DNA from: Labedella gwakjiensis
GTDB taxonomy: Bacteria > Actinomycetota > Actinomycetes > Actinomycetales > Microbacteriaceae
NCBI RefSeq assembly: GCF_003014675.1
Contig: NZ_PYAU01000001.1
Location: 2,108,001 to 2,172,000 of the forward strand
DNA length: 64,000 bases
Reading direction: 5' to 3'
Part shown: piece by piece, positions 55,792 through 64,000 of the stretch
Position numbering within the stretch: position 1 is the first letter of the stretch
How the letters are laid out: each line of letters opens with the position of its first letter
The notes under the pieces: model-generated
Told to the model about the DNA's origin: nothing
Databases searched by the model: none
What the model saw: only the letters and a program-made list of their open reading frames with translations
Position numbers and translations under genes: made by a program

Positions 55792-56922
55792 ATGGCCTTC
55801 GATTTCGCCGCCCTGCGGCGCTTCCCCGACGTCGAGGCGCCGAACCTCCACGCGTTCGATGCGACGGATCGTCTCCTCCTCGACGAGGCCGCGCCGCTCC
55901 TCGCTGATGTCGCACCCGGTGAGGTCGTCGTCATCGACGATCACTACGGTGCGCTGACCCTCGGTTCGATCAGCCTCCACGGCGCTCGCCGCGTCCGCGT
56001 GCACCAGGACGCCCTCTCGGGCGAGCTCGCCCTGCGCGCCAATGCGGAGCGGGCCGGGCTCGACGACGAGGTCGTCGTGTGCGGACTGGACGCGTCGCTC
56101 GTCGCGGGAGCGCGTGTCGTCCTCCTGCAGCTGCCGCGGTCGCTCGACGCGCTCGACGAGATGGCCGGAATCGTGTCGCTCCACGCGGACCCGGCCGTCG
56201 TGGTCCTCGCCGGCGGTCGGATCAAGCACATGACCCTCGCCATGAACGAGGTGCTCTCCCGTCATTTCGACGACGTCACGGCGACGCTCGCCCGGCAGAA
56301 GTCGCGCGTCCTGGTGGCTCGGTCGCCGCGAGTGGGCGAGGAGCAGGCGCCCTGGCCGCGTCGTCGCCACGACGCGGCGCTCGACATCGACGTGCTCGCC
56401 CACGGCGCCGCGTTCGCCGGTGCCCGCGTGGACGTGGGCACGCGCTTCCTGCTCGAACACGTCGACGCGATGCGGCCGAACGCGCACTCCGCCCTCGACC
56501 TGGGCTGCGGTACCGGCGTCATCGCCTCCCAGCTCGCGCGGCGTCGTCCGGATCTCACGGTGCTCGCGAGCGACCAATCGGCGGCCGCCGTCGCGTCAGC
56601 CCGGGCGACGGCTGAGGCGAACGGGGTAGCGGACCGCGTACACGTCGCCCGCGACGATGCCGCGTCCGGAGTGCCGGACGCGAGCGTCGATCTCGTCGTC
56701 CTCAATCCGCCGTTCCACATCGGCAACACCGTGCACGCGGGGATCGCCGAGAAGCTCTTTGCCGCAGCGGGCCGCGTCCTCGCGCCCGGCGGCGAGCTCT
56801 GGACGGTCTGGAACTCACCGCTCGGCTACCGCGCGGCGCTCGAGCGTCACGTCGGCCCGACGCGACAGGTGGCGCGCAACGCGAAGTTCACCGTGACGGT
56901 GTCCACGTCGCGCTCGTCCTGA
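55792..56922 (+). CDS. RsmC/RlmG-like rRNA guanine-N2 methyltransferase family protein
   Basis: A 376-residue protein made of two related halves, as in RsmC and RlmG. The N-terminal half (1-190) is a degenerate methyltransferase fold. The C-terminal half has SAM motif I ALDLGCGTGVIASQLARRRP near residue 240 and motif IV VLNPPFHIGN, the NPPF signature of N2-guanine or N6-adenine methylation. It probably modifies 16S or 23S rRNA. It has its own leaderless promoter. Confidence 0.85.
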   Translation: MAFDFAALRRFPDVEAPNLHAFDATDRLLLDEAAPLLADVAPGEVVVIDDHYGALTLGSISLHGARRVRVHQDALSGELALRANAERAGLDDEVVVCGLDASLVAGARVVLLQLPRSLDALDEMAGIVSLHADPAVVVLAGGRIKHMTLAMNEVLSRHFDDVTATLARQKSRVLVARSPRVGEEQAPWPRRRHDAALDIDVLAHGAAFAGARVDVGTRFLLEHVDAMRPNAHSALDLGCGTGVIASQLARRRPDLTVLASDQSAAAVASARATAEANGVADRVHVARDDAASGVPDASVDLVVLNPPFHIGNTVHAGIAEKLFAAAGRVLAPGGELWTVWNSPLGYRAALERHVGPTRQVARNAKFTVTVSTSRSS

Positions 56923-56993
56923 CACCCTGCTCGGAACGCCTGGTTATCCTGAGCGAGCGGCGGGGGACGCCGAGTCCGGACGAGGGGAGCACG

Positions 56994-57872
56994 GTGGCGC
57001 GGTACACGCCGGTCGAGGAGCGCATCGAGGCCCTCGCGCACCGCATGCTCGCCGACGCTCCCGAACGGGGAGCGCGGGCGCGGCTCGTGGAGTTCCTCGT
57101 CTTCGGCGCGAAGCAGGCGTGGGCGTGCGTCTTCGGGGCGCTGCTCCTCCTCGTGATCGTGGCTGCGCGGCTCTGGTATCCGGACGACGCGGCGCTCGCA
57201 CGCAACGACCTCCTCGTCCTCGCGGCCGTCGCGATCCAGGTCGGCATGCTCGTGGGGCGGCTGGAATCCGGGCGAGAGCTCTGGGTGATCGTGATCTTCC
57301 ACATCGTGGGGACGGGGATGGAGCTCTTCAAGACGAGCGTCGGCTCGTGGAGCTACGAGGACGGGGGCGTCCTGCACATCGGCGCCGTCCCGCTCTTCAG
57401 CGGCTTCATGTACGCGGCCGTCGGTTCGTACATGGTGCGGGTGTACCGCCTGTTCGACCTGCGGTTCGCGCGGTATCCCCGCATCTGGATCACCGCGGTC
57501 GTCGCGGCGGCCATCTACGTGAACTTCTTCACGCACCACTACGTCGTCGACGTGCGGTGGGTCCTCGTGCTCGCGATCGTGCTCGTCTATGCACGGAGCG
57601 TCATGCACTTCCATGTGTTCCGGTCGACGTTCCGCATGCCCGTGCTGCTGTCGTTCCTGCTCGTCGCGCTCTTCATCTGGATCGCCGAGAACATCGGGAC
57701 GGCTGCCGGCGCGTGGATCTATCCCCATCAGGAGGCGGGATGGGAGCTCGTCCCGCTCACGAAGCTCGTCGCGTGGTTCCTCCTCATGATGATCTCGGTG
57801 GTGCTCGTGACGTTCGTCTACCCGCCGAAGGCGCCCTCCGCCTCCGGAACCCTCGAAACGCGAAGCCCCTGA
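56994..57872 (+). CDS. DUF817 integral membrane protein
   Basis: A 292-residue membrane protein with eight or nine helices. Blocks FLVFGAKQAWACVFGALLLL, IFHIVGTGMELFKTSVGSW and FSGFMYAAVGSYMVRVY match the DUF817 family. Conserved histidines in FFTHHYVVDVRW and YARSVMHFHVF within or near membrane helices recall lipid desaturases or carotenoid enzymes, but no function is established. The GTG follows GAGGGGAG. A -10-like TATCCT lies at 56945-56950, giving a leader of about 40 bases. Confidence 0.83.
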   Translation: MARYTPVEERIEALAHRMLADAPERGARARLVEFLVFGAKQAWACVFGALLLLVIVAARLWYPDDAALARNDLLVLAAVAIQVGMLVGRLESGRELWVIVIFHIVGTGMELFKTSVGSWSYEDGGVLHIGAVPLFSGFMYAAVGSYMVRVYRLFDLRFARYPRIWITAVVAAAIYVNFFTHHYVVDVRWVLVLAIVLVYARSVMHFHVFRSTFRMPVLLSFLLVALFIWIAENIGTAAGAWIYPHQEAGWELVPLTKLVAWFLLMMISVVLVTFVYPPKAPSASGTLETRSP

Positions 57873-57879
57873 CACAGAA

Positions 57880-57928
57880 GTGCGGGCCTCGATCCCGAGA
57901 AACGCGTCTCGGGGACCGAAGCCCGCAC
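57880..57928. terminator. Large imperfect hairpin between convergent genes
   Basis: Arms 57880-57900 and 57907-57928 pair over about 20 positions with two mismatches and one bulge, around the loop AACGCG. It lies between the convergent DUF817 and terC genes. Its outer part GTGCGGGC shares the core AGTGCGG with the inverted repeat at 7157-7220, hinting at a dispersed palindrome. Confidence 0.7.
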
Positions 57929-57956
57929 ATCGCCGACCGGTGGGCCGGAGTGACAG

Positions 57957-58994
57957 TTACCGCTCGGTGGAGCCCGAGCTCACGGCGGAACCGCCGGCGG
58001 GAGGCGTGGCGTCGTCGTCGGGCGGGCCGATCTTGTCGCCCCGGGTCTTGCGGAGGCTCAGCACCGTCGCGACCGCGATCGTCAGACCGATGAAGGCGAG
58101 CGAGAACCAGATCGGGATCTCCGGAGCCCACAGCATCGGCTCGCCGCCGTTGATGAACGGGAGCTCGTTCACGTGCATCGCGTGGAGCACGAGCTTCACG
58201 CCGATGAAGGCGAGGATGACGGCGAGGCCCTGGGCCAGGTAGACGAGGCGCTCGAGCAGTCCGCCGATGAGAAAGAACAGCTGCCGCAGCCCCATGAGGG
58301 CGAAGGCGTTCGCCGTGAACACGATGTACGCCTGCTCGGTGAGACCGTAGATGGCGGGGATCGAGTCGACCGCGAAGACGAGGTCGATCACGCCGATGGC
58401 GAGGATCACGAGCAGCATCGGGGTGAAGAACCGCTTGCCGTCGAGCTTCACCGAGATCTTGTCGCCGTGGTAGTCGTCCGTGATGGGCAGGACGCGGCGG
58501 GCGAACTTCACGAACCGTCCGTTGGCCGGGTCGCTCTCGTGGTCGCTGAACGCCTGGCGGTAGGCGAGCACGAGGAGGAGCGCGCCGAAGATGTAGAAGA
58601 TCCAGGAGAAGTTGTCGATCAGGGTCGCGCCGACGGCGATGAAGATGCCGCGCAGGATGAGCGCGATGATGATGCCGATCATCAGCACCTTCTGCTGGTA
58701 CGCCTTCGGCACGGCGAAGCCGCTCATCACGATGAGGAACACGAACAGGTTGTCGATCGACAGCGCCTTCTCCGTGAGGTAGCCGGCGAAGTACTCGCCG
58801 CCGAAGGTCCAGCCCGAGACGACGCCGATCCCCACGCCGAAGAGCAGGGCGAGGCCGATGTAGAAGGCCGACCAGCGAGCGGACTCGCCGATGCTCGGTT
58901 CGTGGGGCTTGCGGACGTGCGCGAAGAATTCGTACACGAAGAAGGCGATGGTCACCGCGATGGTGATCAACCAGATGGTGGGTGTGACGTTCAC
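57957..58994 (-). CDS. TerC-family membrane protein (Alx/MneA-like metal exporter)
   Basis: A 345-residue protein with about nine helices. The family signature is GYLTEKALSIDNLFVFLIVM, and a second acidic motif AIGVIDLVFAVDSIPAIYGL supplies the paired aspartates thought to bind metal. The C-terminal tail is Pro/Ser-rich. Members of the TerC/Alx group export manganese and help load metal on secreted proteins. The GTG at 58994 was chosen because GGAGA lies six bases before it; a TTG at 59027 is in frame but unsupported. Confidence 0.9.
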   Translation of the reverse strand: MNVTPTIWLITIAVTIAFFVYEFFAHVRKPHEPSIGESARWSAFYIGLALLFGVGIGVVSGWTFGGEYFAGYLTEKALSIDNLFVFLIVMSGFAVPKAYQQKVLMIGIIIALILRGIFIAVGATLIDNFSWIFYIFGALLLVLAYRQAFSDHESDPANGRFVKFARRVLPITDDYHGDKISVKLDGKRFFTPMLLVILAIGVIDLVFAVDSIPAIYGLTEQAYIVFTANAFALMGLRQLFFLIGGLLERLVYLAQGLAVILAFIGVKLVLHAMHVNELPFINGGEPMLWAPEIPIWFSLAFIGLTIAVATVLSLRKTRGDKIGPPDDDATPPAGGSAVSSGSTER

Positions 58995-59309
58995 AAGGGT
59001 CTCCGGGGGGTCGGCGAATGAGACCAAGGTCTCACCCGCCTCCGCGCCGTCCCGACCGGTTGCGGTCCGCCGCGGACCTGTGTCATATGACGCGGTCCGA
59101 CGGGGACTGACCCTGGTCGTGGATGGTGCTGAGGCCGACGCTCCGGGAACCCGACGGCGGGCCCGTACTGACGAAGTCGTCGCAGTGGATTACTCCCCTT
59201 GCGCCGATCAACATAGTGGCCGAACCTGAAGGATCGCCCGGAGGCGTGCGCTCGGGTGCGTGCGCGCCGCGCGCGTGCGCGAGGCGGCCCGGCATGACAG
59301 GCTTGATGC
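58995..59309. other. Divergent intergenic region with several palindromes
   Basis: No gene is seen in these 315 bases. They hold TGAGACC-AA-GGTCTCA (59019-59034), GGTCCG-N3-CGGACC (59064-59078), GTCATATGAC (59082-59091) and a second GCGGTCCG copy at 59092-59099. The first lies in what would be the terC leader and could form an RNA hairpin. They probably include the promoters for terC and clpS. Confidence 0.5.
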
Positions 59310-59612
59310 GTGACTCCGACGCTCTCCGACACCGACCTCGATCGGGATACCGAGATCGTGGTCGAGTCCGCCCTCGCGTCGCCGTGGGTCACGATCGTGT
59401 GGAACGACCCCGTCAACCTGATGTCGTACGTCTCGTTCGTGTTCCGCAGCTACTTCGGCTTCCCGACCGAGGAGGCCGAACGGCTCATGCTCCTCGTCCA
59501 CAACGACGGACGAGCGGTCGTGGCCACCGGCAACCGCGAGGAGATGGAGCGCCACGTCGAGGCGATGCACGGCTACGGGCTCTGGGCGAGCATGACGAAG
59601 GCCGACGCGTGA
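59310..59612 (+). CDS. clpS: ATP-dependent Clp protease adaptor ClpS
   Basis: A 100-residue Clp[21 protein letters not shown] contains the conserved WNDP element of the N-degron pocket, and [20 protein letters not shown] is the ClpC-binding C-terminal half. It delivers proteins with certain N-terminal residues to ClpC/ClpP. The start is the GTG at 59310; no clear Shine-Dalgarno precedes it. It overlaps the DUF2017 gene by four bases, the standard actinobacterial pairing. Confidence 0.95.
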   Translation: MTPTLSDTDLDRDTEIVVESALASPWVTIVWNDPVNLMSYVSFVFRSYFGFPTEEAERLMLLVHNDGRAVVATGNREEMERHVEAMHGYGLWASMTKADA

Positions 59613-60166
59613 GCGCCTTCGCAGTGACAGCGGACGGTCACGTCCTCGCGCGGTTCGACGAGGCGGAGACGGACATCCTCCTGTCCTTGTCGCAGCAGTT
59701 CGCCGAGCTTGTCGGTGGCGCAGACGATCCCTCGCTCGCCGGCGATCCGGCGATCCGTCGTCTCTTCCCCGACGCCTATCGTGACGACCACGAGGCTTCG
59801 GCGGAGTTCAGCCGGTACACACGAGCGGACCTCGCGGTCTCCAAGGTCGCGGCCGCGTCCGCCGTCCAGAGCGCACTCGGCGGCGGCGACGTCGTCCTCG
59901 ATGTGGAGGCCGGCTGGTCATGGCTGCGTCATCTCACCGATCTGCGCCTGACGATCGCCGCGCGCCTCGGCGTCGTCGACGACCCCGACGCGTTCGCCGA
60001 TGAGCCAGACCCCGACGTGCTCTCGGACGAGGACGTCCTCGCCCGCGGCGTCTTCGATTGGCTCGGCTACGTGCAGGAGCTCCTCATCGCGGCGCTCGAG
60101 GAGGCCGCCTCCCCCGATGTGGAAACGGGGAACGGCATGAACGGCCCGTCCTCCGTTCCGGCGTGA
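59609..60166 (+). CDS. DUF2017 family protein
   Basis: A 185-residue soluble protein. It begins [20 protein letters not shown] and contains the family's [21 protein letters not shown] and the late [18 protein letters not shown]2017 genes follow clpS in most actinobacteria, suggesting a link to Clp proteolysis, but no biochemical role is known. The GTG start overlaps the clpS stop by four bases. Confidence 0.9.
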   Translation: MSAFAVTADGHVLARFDEAETDILLSLSQQFAELVGGADDPSLAGDPAIRRLFPDAYRDDHEASAEFSRYTRADLAVSKVAAASAVQSALGGGDVVLDVEAGWSWLRHLTDLRLTIAARLGVVDDPDAFADEPDPDVLSDEDVLARGVFDWLGYVQELLIAALEEAASPDVETGNGMNGPSSVPA

Positions 60167-60192
60167 GCACCCGCCCATAGCCTGAGGGCATC

Positions 60193-61401
60193 ATGCACAT
60201 CCTGATCGTGAGCGACCAGCACGCCGAGTCGGCCGGAGGCGTCCAGGTCTCGATCCGGCTGCAGACCAGGTTCCTCGAGCGGTTCGGTCACACCGTCACG
60301 GTCTGCGCACCGCGCATGCATGCTCCCCACCGATCGGATCCCCACGACGTCGATACACGGTCCATTCCGATCACCCTCGATCGCGAGTACTCGGCTTCTC
60401 TGCCGGGACGCCGGTCGGACGCCGCGCTGGATCGGGCGATGGCCACCCGGCCGCCCGTCGACGTGGTGCACGTGCAGGCCGACTTCTGGCAGGCGGCGAT
60501 CGGGTACCGCTTCGCCGAGCGGCACGGGCTTCCGGTGGTGCACACGTTCCACAACCACGTGGAGTTCGGGATCGAACAGGTCGTGCCGTTCCCCGCTCTC
60601 GCCGTCCGCGCGATGGTGTGGGCGCAGGGCCTGGTCTTGAAGCCGCGTCGTTCGACCCTCCCTACGAGCGCCTGGCGCTACCTCGACGAGCTCGCGGTTC
60701 GCGCGTCGGCTCTCGTGGCACCGAGCCGACACTTCGCGGCACTGCTCGAGCGGAAGGGTGTGGGCTCGGACATCGAGGTCGTCTCGACGGGAGTCGACGA
60801 CGACCTCGTCGGTGACGTGCTCGCCGAGGCGGCGACAGCGCGCGGGACGGCGAAGGTGCCGGGGGGCCGCCGCCCCGTCTTCCTGTGGATCGGGCGGATG
60901 AGCGCGGAGAAGCGACTCATGGAATTCCTCGAGGCCGTCCGGCTGTCGGGTGCCGACGCCGAGTTCCGTCTGTACGGGGCCGGCCTCCTCCTGTCGAAGG
61001 CGAAGGCCTTCGTCGCGCGACATGGTCTGCAGGACACCGTCGTCTTCGCCGGTCGGGTCCCGTACCGGGAGTCGCTCCTCGCCATGGCGGGGGCGGACGC
61101 TCTCGTGCAGACCTCCATCGGCTTCGAGACGCAGGGGATGACCGTCTTCGAGGCGACCGTCGTAGGGACGCGGTCCATCGTCAGTGATCCGTCCATCGCC
61201 GGTGAGCTTCCGGCCGGTGCGTATTGGCAGCCGCGCGACGGTTCGGTCGAAGCCCTCGGAGAGATCATCGCGCAGGTGTCGGCAGCCGTTCGCGCGGGGG
61301 AGGTGTCGCCGATCCCCGCGATCACGGGGGAAGGGCTCCTCCAGAGCGCTCAGACGCGGCGGATGATCGGCATCTACGAGCGGGTCCTCAACCGTCCATG
61401 A
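60193..61401 (+). CDS. GT4-family glycosyltransferase
   Basis: A 402-residue GT-B glycosyltransferase. The N-terminal domain has HILIVSDQHAESAGGVQVSI, and the C-terminal domain has FLWIGRMSAEKRLMEFLEAV and the donor-binding E-x7-E motif in FETQGMTVFEA. It transfers a sugar from a nucleotide donor to a lipid or glycan, probably in cell envelope synthesis. No signal or membrane helix is seen; membrane association is likely peripheral. The ATG has GAGGG upstream, with a -10-like TAGCCT at 60178-60183. Confidence 0.9.
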   Translation: MHILIVSDQHAESAGGVQVSIRLQTRFLERFGHTVTVCAPRMHAPHRSDPHDVDTRSIPITLDREYSASLPGRRSDAALDRAMATRPPVDVVHVQADFWQAAIGYRFAERHGLPVVHTFHNHVEFGIEQVVPFPALAVRAMVWAQGLVLKPRRSTLPTSAWRYLDELAVRASALVAPSRHFAALLERKGVGSDIEVVSTGVDDDLVGDVLAEAATARGTAKVPGGRRPVFLWIGRMSAEKRLMEFLEAVRLSGADAEFRLYGAGLLLSKAKAFVARHGLQDTVVFAGRVPYRESLLAMAGADALVQTSIGFETQGMTVFEATVVGTRSIVSDPSIAGELPAGAYWQPRDGSVEALGEIIAQVSAAVRAGEVSPIPAITGEGLLQSAQTRRMIGIYERVLNRP

Positions 61402-61713
61402 GGGCGCGACCCTCGATGCCGGATCGGCGTACGGGGAGCAAGATCCGCGTGATTCCGCGGAAGTCGGCCGCGACACGCCCGGGATGCAAGCGCAATTTGC
61501 CAGACCCCCAGGACCCACGTAATGTCTTCCTTGTTGCCCCGAGCGGAACGGAAAGCGGGAAGCAGCGAGTGAGTCAAAATCACTAGCTAGCTCAGCTCCG
61601 AACCCCAAGTAGCAGCCACAAAATCCAAAGCCTAATACGCTGATCCTCTCGTAGTGATCGCCTCACTTGGCTAGGGTAAGAAATCCACTCCGGAGCATGT
61701 CAAATGCCCCACT
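61402..61713. other. AT-richer region upstream of the rRNA operon
   Basis: No coding gene is supported here. GC content drops from about 61500 onward compared with the genes before it. It contains ATGTCAAATGCC at 61697-61708, repeated exactly at 61865-61876 in the leader. The stretch CTAGCTAGCTCAGC near 61584-61597 is a short tandem motif. Upstream control elements for rRNA synthesis are likely. Confidence 0.55.
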
Positions 61714-61786
61714 CGTTTGTCTCCGCTGTTTCAACAGCTCCGACAAACGGAAGCGAATTTGACACCGCAGAACGAAGTGGTAAGGT
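61714..61786 (+). promoter_or_regulatory. rRNA operon promoter with nested dyad
   Basis: TTGACA (61759-61764) and TAAGGT (61781-61786) are 16 bases apart and form a strong candidate rrn promoter. Just upstream, CGTTTGTC (61714-61721) and GACAAACG (61742-61749) enclose an inner GCTGTT/AACAGC dyad (61725-61738), giving a nested 36-base palindrome. It could be a terminator for the glycosyltransferase transcript or a protein-binding site. Confidence 0.7.
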
Positions 61787-61841
61787 AGAAAAGTTGCCCC
61801 GAACGGCTGCCGGAAGGTAGTTCGGCGGGAGCGCCCGATCC

Positions 61842-62094
61842 TTGAGAACTCAACAGCGTGCACAATGTCAAATGCCAAAAACCTCGTGACTGTGGTGACA
61901 TTAGTCAACATCACTGACGCAAGTCAGACGCCGACTTCGGTCGGCGGGTCGTGAGATTCCTTTGGAAAAATATTGAACAACAAAGCAAGTCAGTAATGAT
62001 TTGTTCTGTCAGTTTCGAACTCGTATCGCTCCTACCCATTCCGGTGGGACGGTACACAAAATGTGCCGGACGCTTGCGTCCGTGCAAATAAACA
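61842..62094 (+). other. 16S rRNA leader with processing signals
   Basis: The motif TTGAGAACTCAACAG (61842-61856) is a boxA-like antitermination or processing element, repeated after the 16S gene at 63901-63915 with one change. A UUCG-type hairpin CGCCGAC-TTCG-GTCGGCG lies at 61929-61946, and CGGACG-CTTG-CGTCCG at 62067-62082. These belong to the pre-rRNA leader. Confidence 0.75.

Positions 62095-64000
<1,906 letters not shown>

Noticed and set aside
58995-59110. yybP-ykoY manganese riboswitch before terC
   Set aside because: The gene type fits, and a GAGACC-containing hairpin is present, but I cannot find the conserved GGGGAGUAG-type 5' element.

Overview
The window is high-GC actinobacterial chromosome. 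The family is most likely Microbacteriaceae, judged from the 16S rRNA signature, the dnaK-grpE-dnaJ-hspR operon with HAIR boxes, the clpS-DUF2017 pair and many leaderless promoters. Coding density is high, and neighbouring genes often overlap by 1-8 bases. I see no transposase, integrase, CRISPR array or tRNA. The left edge cuts a LacI-type regulator. The right edge falls in the 16S-23S spacer, so the 23S gene is outside.

Left part (1-8.5 kb): a sugar operon with a LacI regulator, a family-5 lipoprotein binding protein, two DppB/C-type permeases, a fused double ATPase, an alpha/beta hydrolase and a GH1 beta-glucosidase. A perfect LacI-type operator overlaps its promoter. A 25-bp perfect inverted repeat ends it against a convergent NarL-type two-component pair (8.5-10.6 kb). 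Next comes a minus-strand operon of a small VbhA-like antitoxin, a Fic toxin and a MOSC-flavin reductase-ferredoxin fusion (10.8-13.5 kb). It is followed by an SDR plus fumarylacetoacetate-hydrolase-family pair (13.6-15.3 kb) and a few small genes.

Middle (17.6-30.4 kb): a GntR regulator, a BMP-type nucleoside ABC importer and five intracellular enzymes (cysteine hydrolase, PfkB kinase, nucleoside phosphorylase, SIS isomerase-like protein, aldehyde dehydrogenase). Together they look like an uncharacterised nucleoside or nucleoside-like catabolic route. A glutarate CoA-transferase and glutaryl-CoA dehydrogenase pair follows.

30.4-43.8 kb: a methyltransferase, a heterodimeric ABC exporter with one degenerate ATP site, a UMF1-type MFS transporter with a ribokinase, a TM2 protein, the HspR-controlled chaperone operon and a lipoprotein.

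43.8-54.3 kb: a second sugar system, with a DeoR regulator, a GH4 glycosidase, a PfkB kinase, a family-1 ABC importer and NagB. It is followed by a 1094-residue cell-wall-anchored PIG-L deacetylase. Both promoter regions carry an ATCAT-N5/6-ATGAT dyad, suggesting joint control. The layout suggests deacetylation of amino-sugars outside the cell, then import and deamination inside.

54.4-61.4 kb: an SDR with a divergent MarR regulator, a RsmC/RlmG-like methyltransferase, a DUF817 membrane protein, a TerC-family transporter, clpS-DUF2017 and a GT4 glycosyltransferase. From 61.4 kb the base composition falls, and an rrn promoter, leader, 16S gene and spacer follow.
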